DNA from: Actinophytocola sp.
Lineage (GTDB): Bacteria; Actinomycetota; Actinomycetes; Mycobacteriales; Pseudonocardiaceae
Length of the DNA stretch: 37,274 bases
Reading direction: 5' to 3'
NCBI GenBank assembly: GCA_009377475.1
Contig: WHTY01000045.1
Span: 1 to 37,274 of the forward strand
The notes beneath the pieces are model-generated. The model made no database searches. It saw only the letters and a list, made by a program, of their open reading frames with translations, and had not been told where the DNA came from. This document shows, one piece after another, positions 36,635 through 37,274 of the stretch (position 1 is the stretch's first letter; each line of letters begins with the position of its first letter). The position numbers were made by a program, and so were the translations under genes.

Positions 36635-37274
36635 TTACTGGCCGCCGGAGAGCTTCTCCCGCAGCGCGGCGAGCTGCGCGTCACTGGCGAGCGTGCCGCT
36701 GGAACCAGCCGAGCTGGTGCTGCTGTAGTTCTGCTCGCCGCCACCGGTGGTGGCACCCTCGCTCGGGTCAGGCGCGCCAGCGCCGGTTGCAGCCGCCTCG
36801 GCGTTGGCCTTGATGGCCTCGGTGACCTGCTTCATGTGCTTCTCGTAGCGCACGTGAGCCTCGGCGTACTGCTTCTCCCACTCCTCACGCTGCTTGTCGT
36901 AGCCGTCCTGCCACTCCTGCGTGTCCGGGTCGAAGCCCTCGGGGTAGATGTAGTTGCCCTGCTCGTCGTACTCGGCGACCATGCCGTACTGCGTCGGGTC
37001 GAACTCGGCGTCCGGGGTGAAGCCCTCGTTCGCCTGCTTCAGCGACAGCGAGATGCGGCGGCGCTCAAGGTCGATGTCGATGACCTTGACCATGACCTCA
37101 CCGTTGACCTGCACGACCTGCTCCGGCAGCTCCACGTGGCGCTCGGCGAGCTCGGAGATGTGCACCAGGCCCTCGATGCCGTCCTCGACGCGGACGAACG
37201 CGCCGAACGGCACCAGCTTGGTGACCTTGCCCGGCACGATCTGGCCGATGGCGTGGGTGCGGGCGAACTGCCGC
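36635..37274 (-). CDS. rpsA: 30S ribosomal protein S1, C-terminal part (cut by window edge)
   Basis: The visible 212 residues, entering from the right edge with RQFARTHAIGQIVPGKVTKL, contain the last S1 RNA-binding domain (FGAFVRVEDGIEGLVHISEL). A linker rich in acidic, aromatic and glutamine residues follows (DEQGNYIYPEGFDPDTQEW). The actinobacterial C-terminal segment ends DAQLAALREKLSGGQ. S1 binds mRNA during translation initiation; the N-terminal domains are outside the window. A strong terminator follows, and the next gene toward coaE is a small ORF. In M. tuberculosis coaE also follows rpsA directly. Confidence 0.97.
   Translation of the reverse strand, partial: RQFARTHAIGQIVPGKVTKLVPFGAFVRVEDGIEGLVHISELAERHVELPEQVVQVNGEVMVKVIDIDLERRRISLSLKQANEGFTPDAEFDPTQYGMVAEYDEQGNYIYPEGFDPDTQEWQDGYDKQREEWEKQYAEAHVRYEKHMKQVTEAIKANAEAAATGAGAPDPSEGATTGGGEQNYSSTSSAGSSGTLASDAQLAALREKLSGGQ

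Overview
The window reads as chromosomal DNA of a high-GC actinomycete. The evidence is very high third-position GC, GTG/TTG/ATC starts, actinobacterial versions of every core protein, and a gene order that parallels the Mycobacterium tuberculosis rpsA-coaE-uvrB ... uvrA-infC-rpmI-rplT-tsnR-pheS-pheT block (comparison from memory). PucR, DUF1844, SCO6745-family, DUF402 and CoaE-GrpB proteins, plus many secreted hydrolases, suggest a soil Pseudonocardiaceae-type organism (Amycolatopsis, Saccharomonospora, Saccharopolyspora). The genus is inference.

Layout. 1-3.2 kb: a LysR regulator cut by the window edge, divergent from a translationally coupled flavin reductase / luciferase-like monooxygenase / alpha-beta hydrolase operon. 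3.2-9.3 kb (minus strand): the translation operon infC-rpmI-rplT-rRNA methylase-pheS-pheT. Its infC appears to start at ATC and has a structured leader. 9.3-15.6 kb: a DUF1844 gene, an SRPBCC gene, uvrA, a membrane acyltransferase and a metallo-hydrolase. 15.6-31 kb: accessory insertions. These are a two-gene DUF module behind a LexA/SOS-box-like site, trpS, a PucR regulator, a secreted lipase, an SCO6745-family gene, a threonine-dehydratase-like gene, a secreted trypsin-like protease, a LacI regulator, a RES/Xre toxin-antitoxin pair with a probably leaderless mRNA, a TerC gene under a yybP-ykoY (Mn2+) riboswitch, and an exported-hydrolase/ABC-ATPase fusion with its permease. 31-37.3 kb: uvrB, a DUF402 gene coupled to a methyltransferase, coaE-grpB, a small unrecognised gene, and the 3' part of rpsA.

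Two families of short tandem repeats with a period of about 21 bp link distant parts of the window. Family A (core GAACGGGGGACAC) occurs at four loci. It supplies the last codons of one gene and a heptad tail on the acyltransferase, and it inserts 21 residues in frame inside coaE. Family B (core GCGAGTcnCACCnTA) forms head-to-head arrays directly 3' of both uvrA and uvrB. These repeats and the SOS-box DUF pair are the least explained features. No rRNA, tRNA, CRISPR array, insertion sequence, integrase or replication origin was found.
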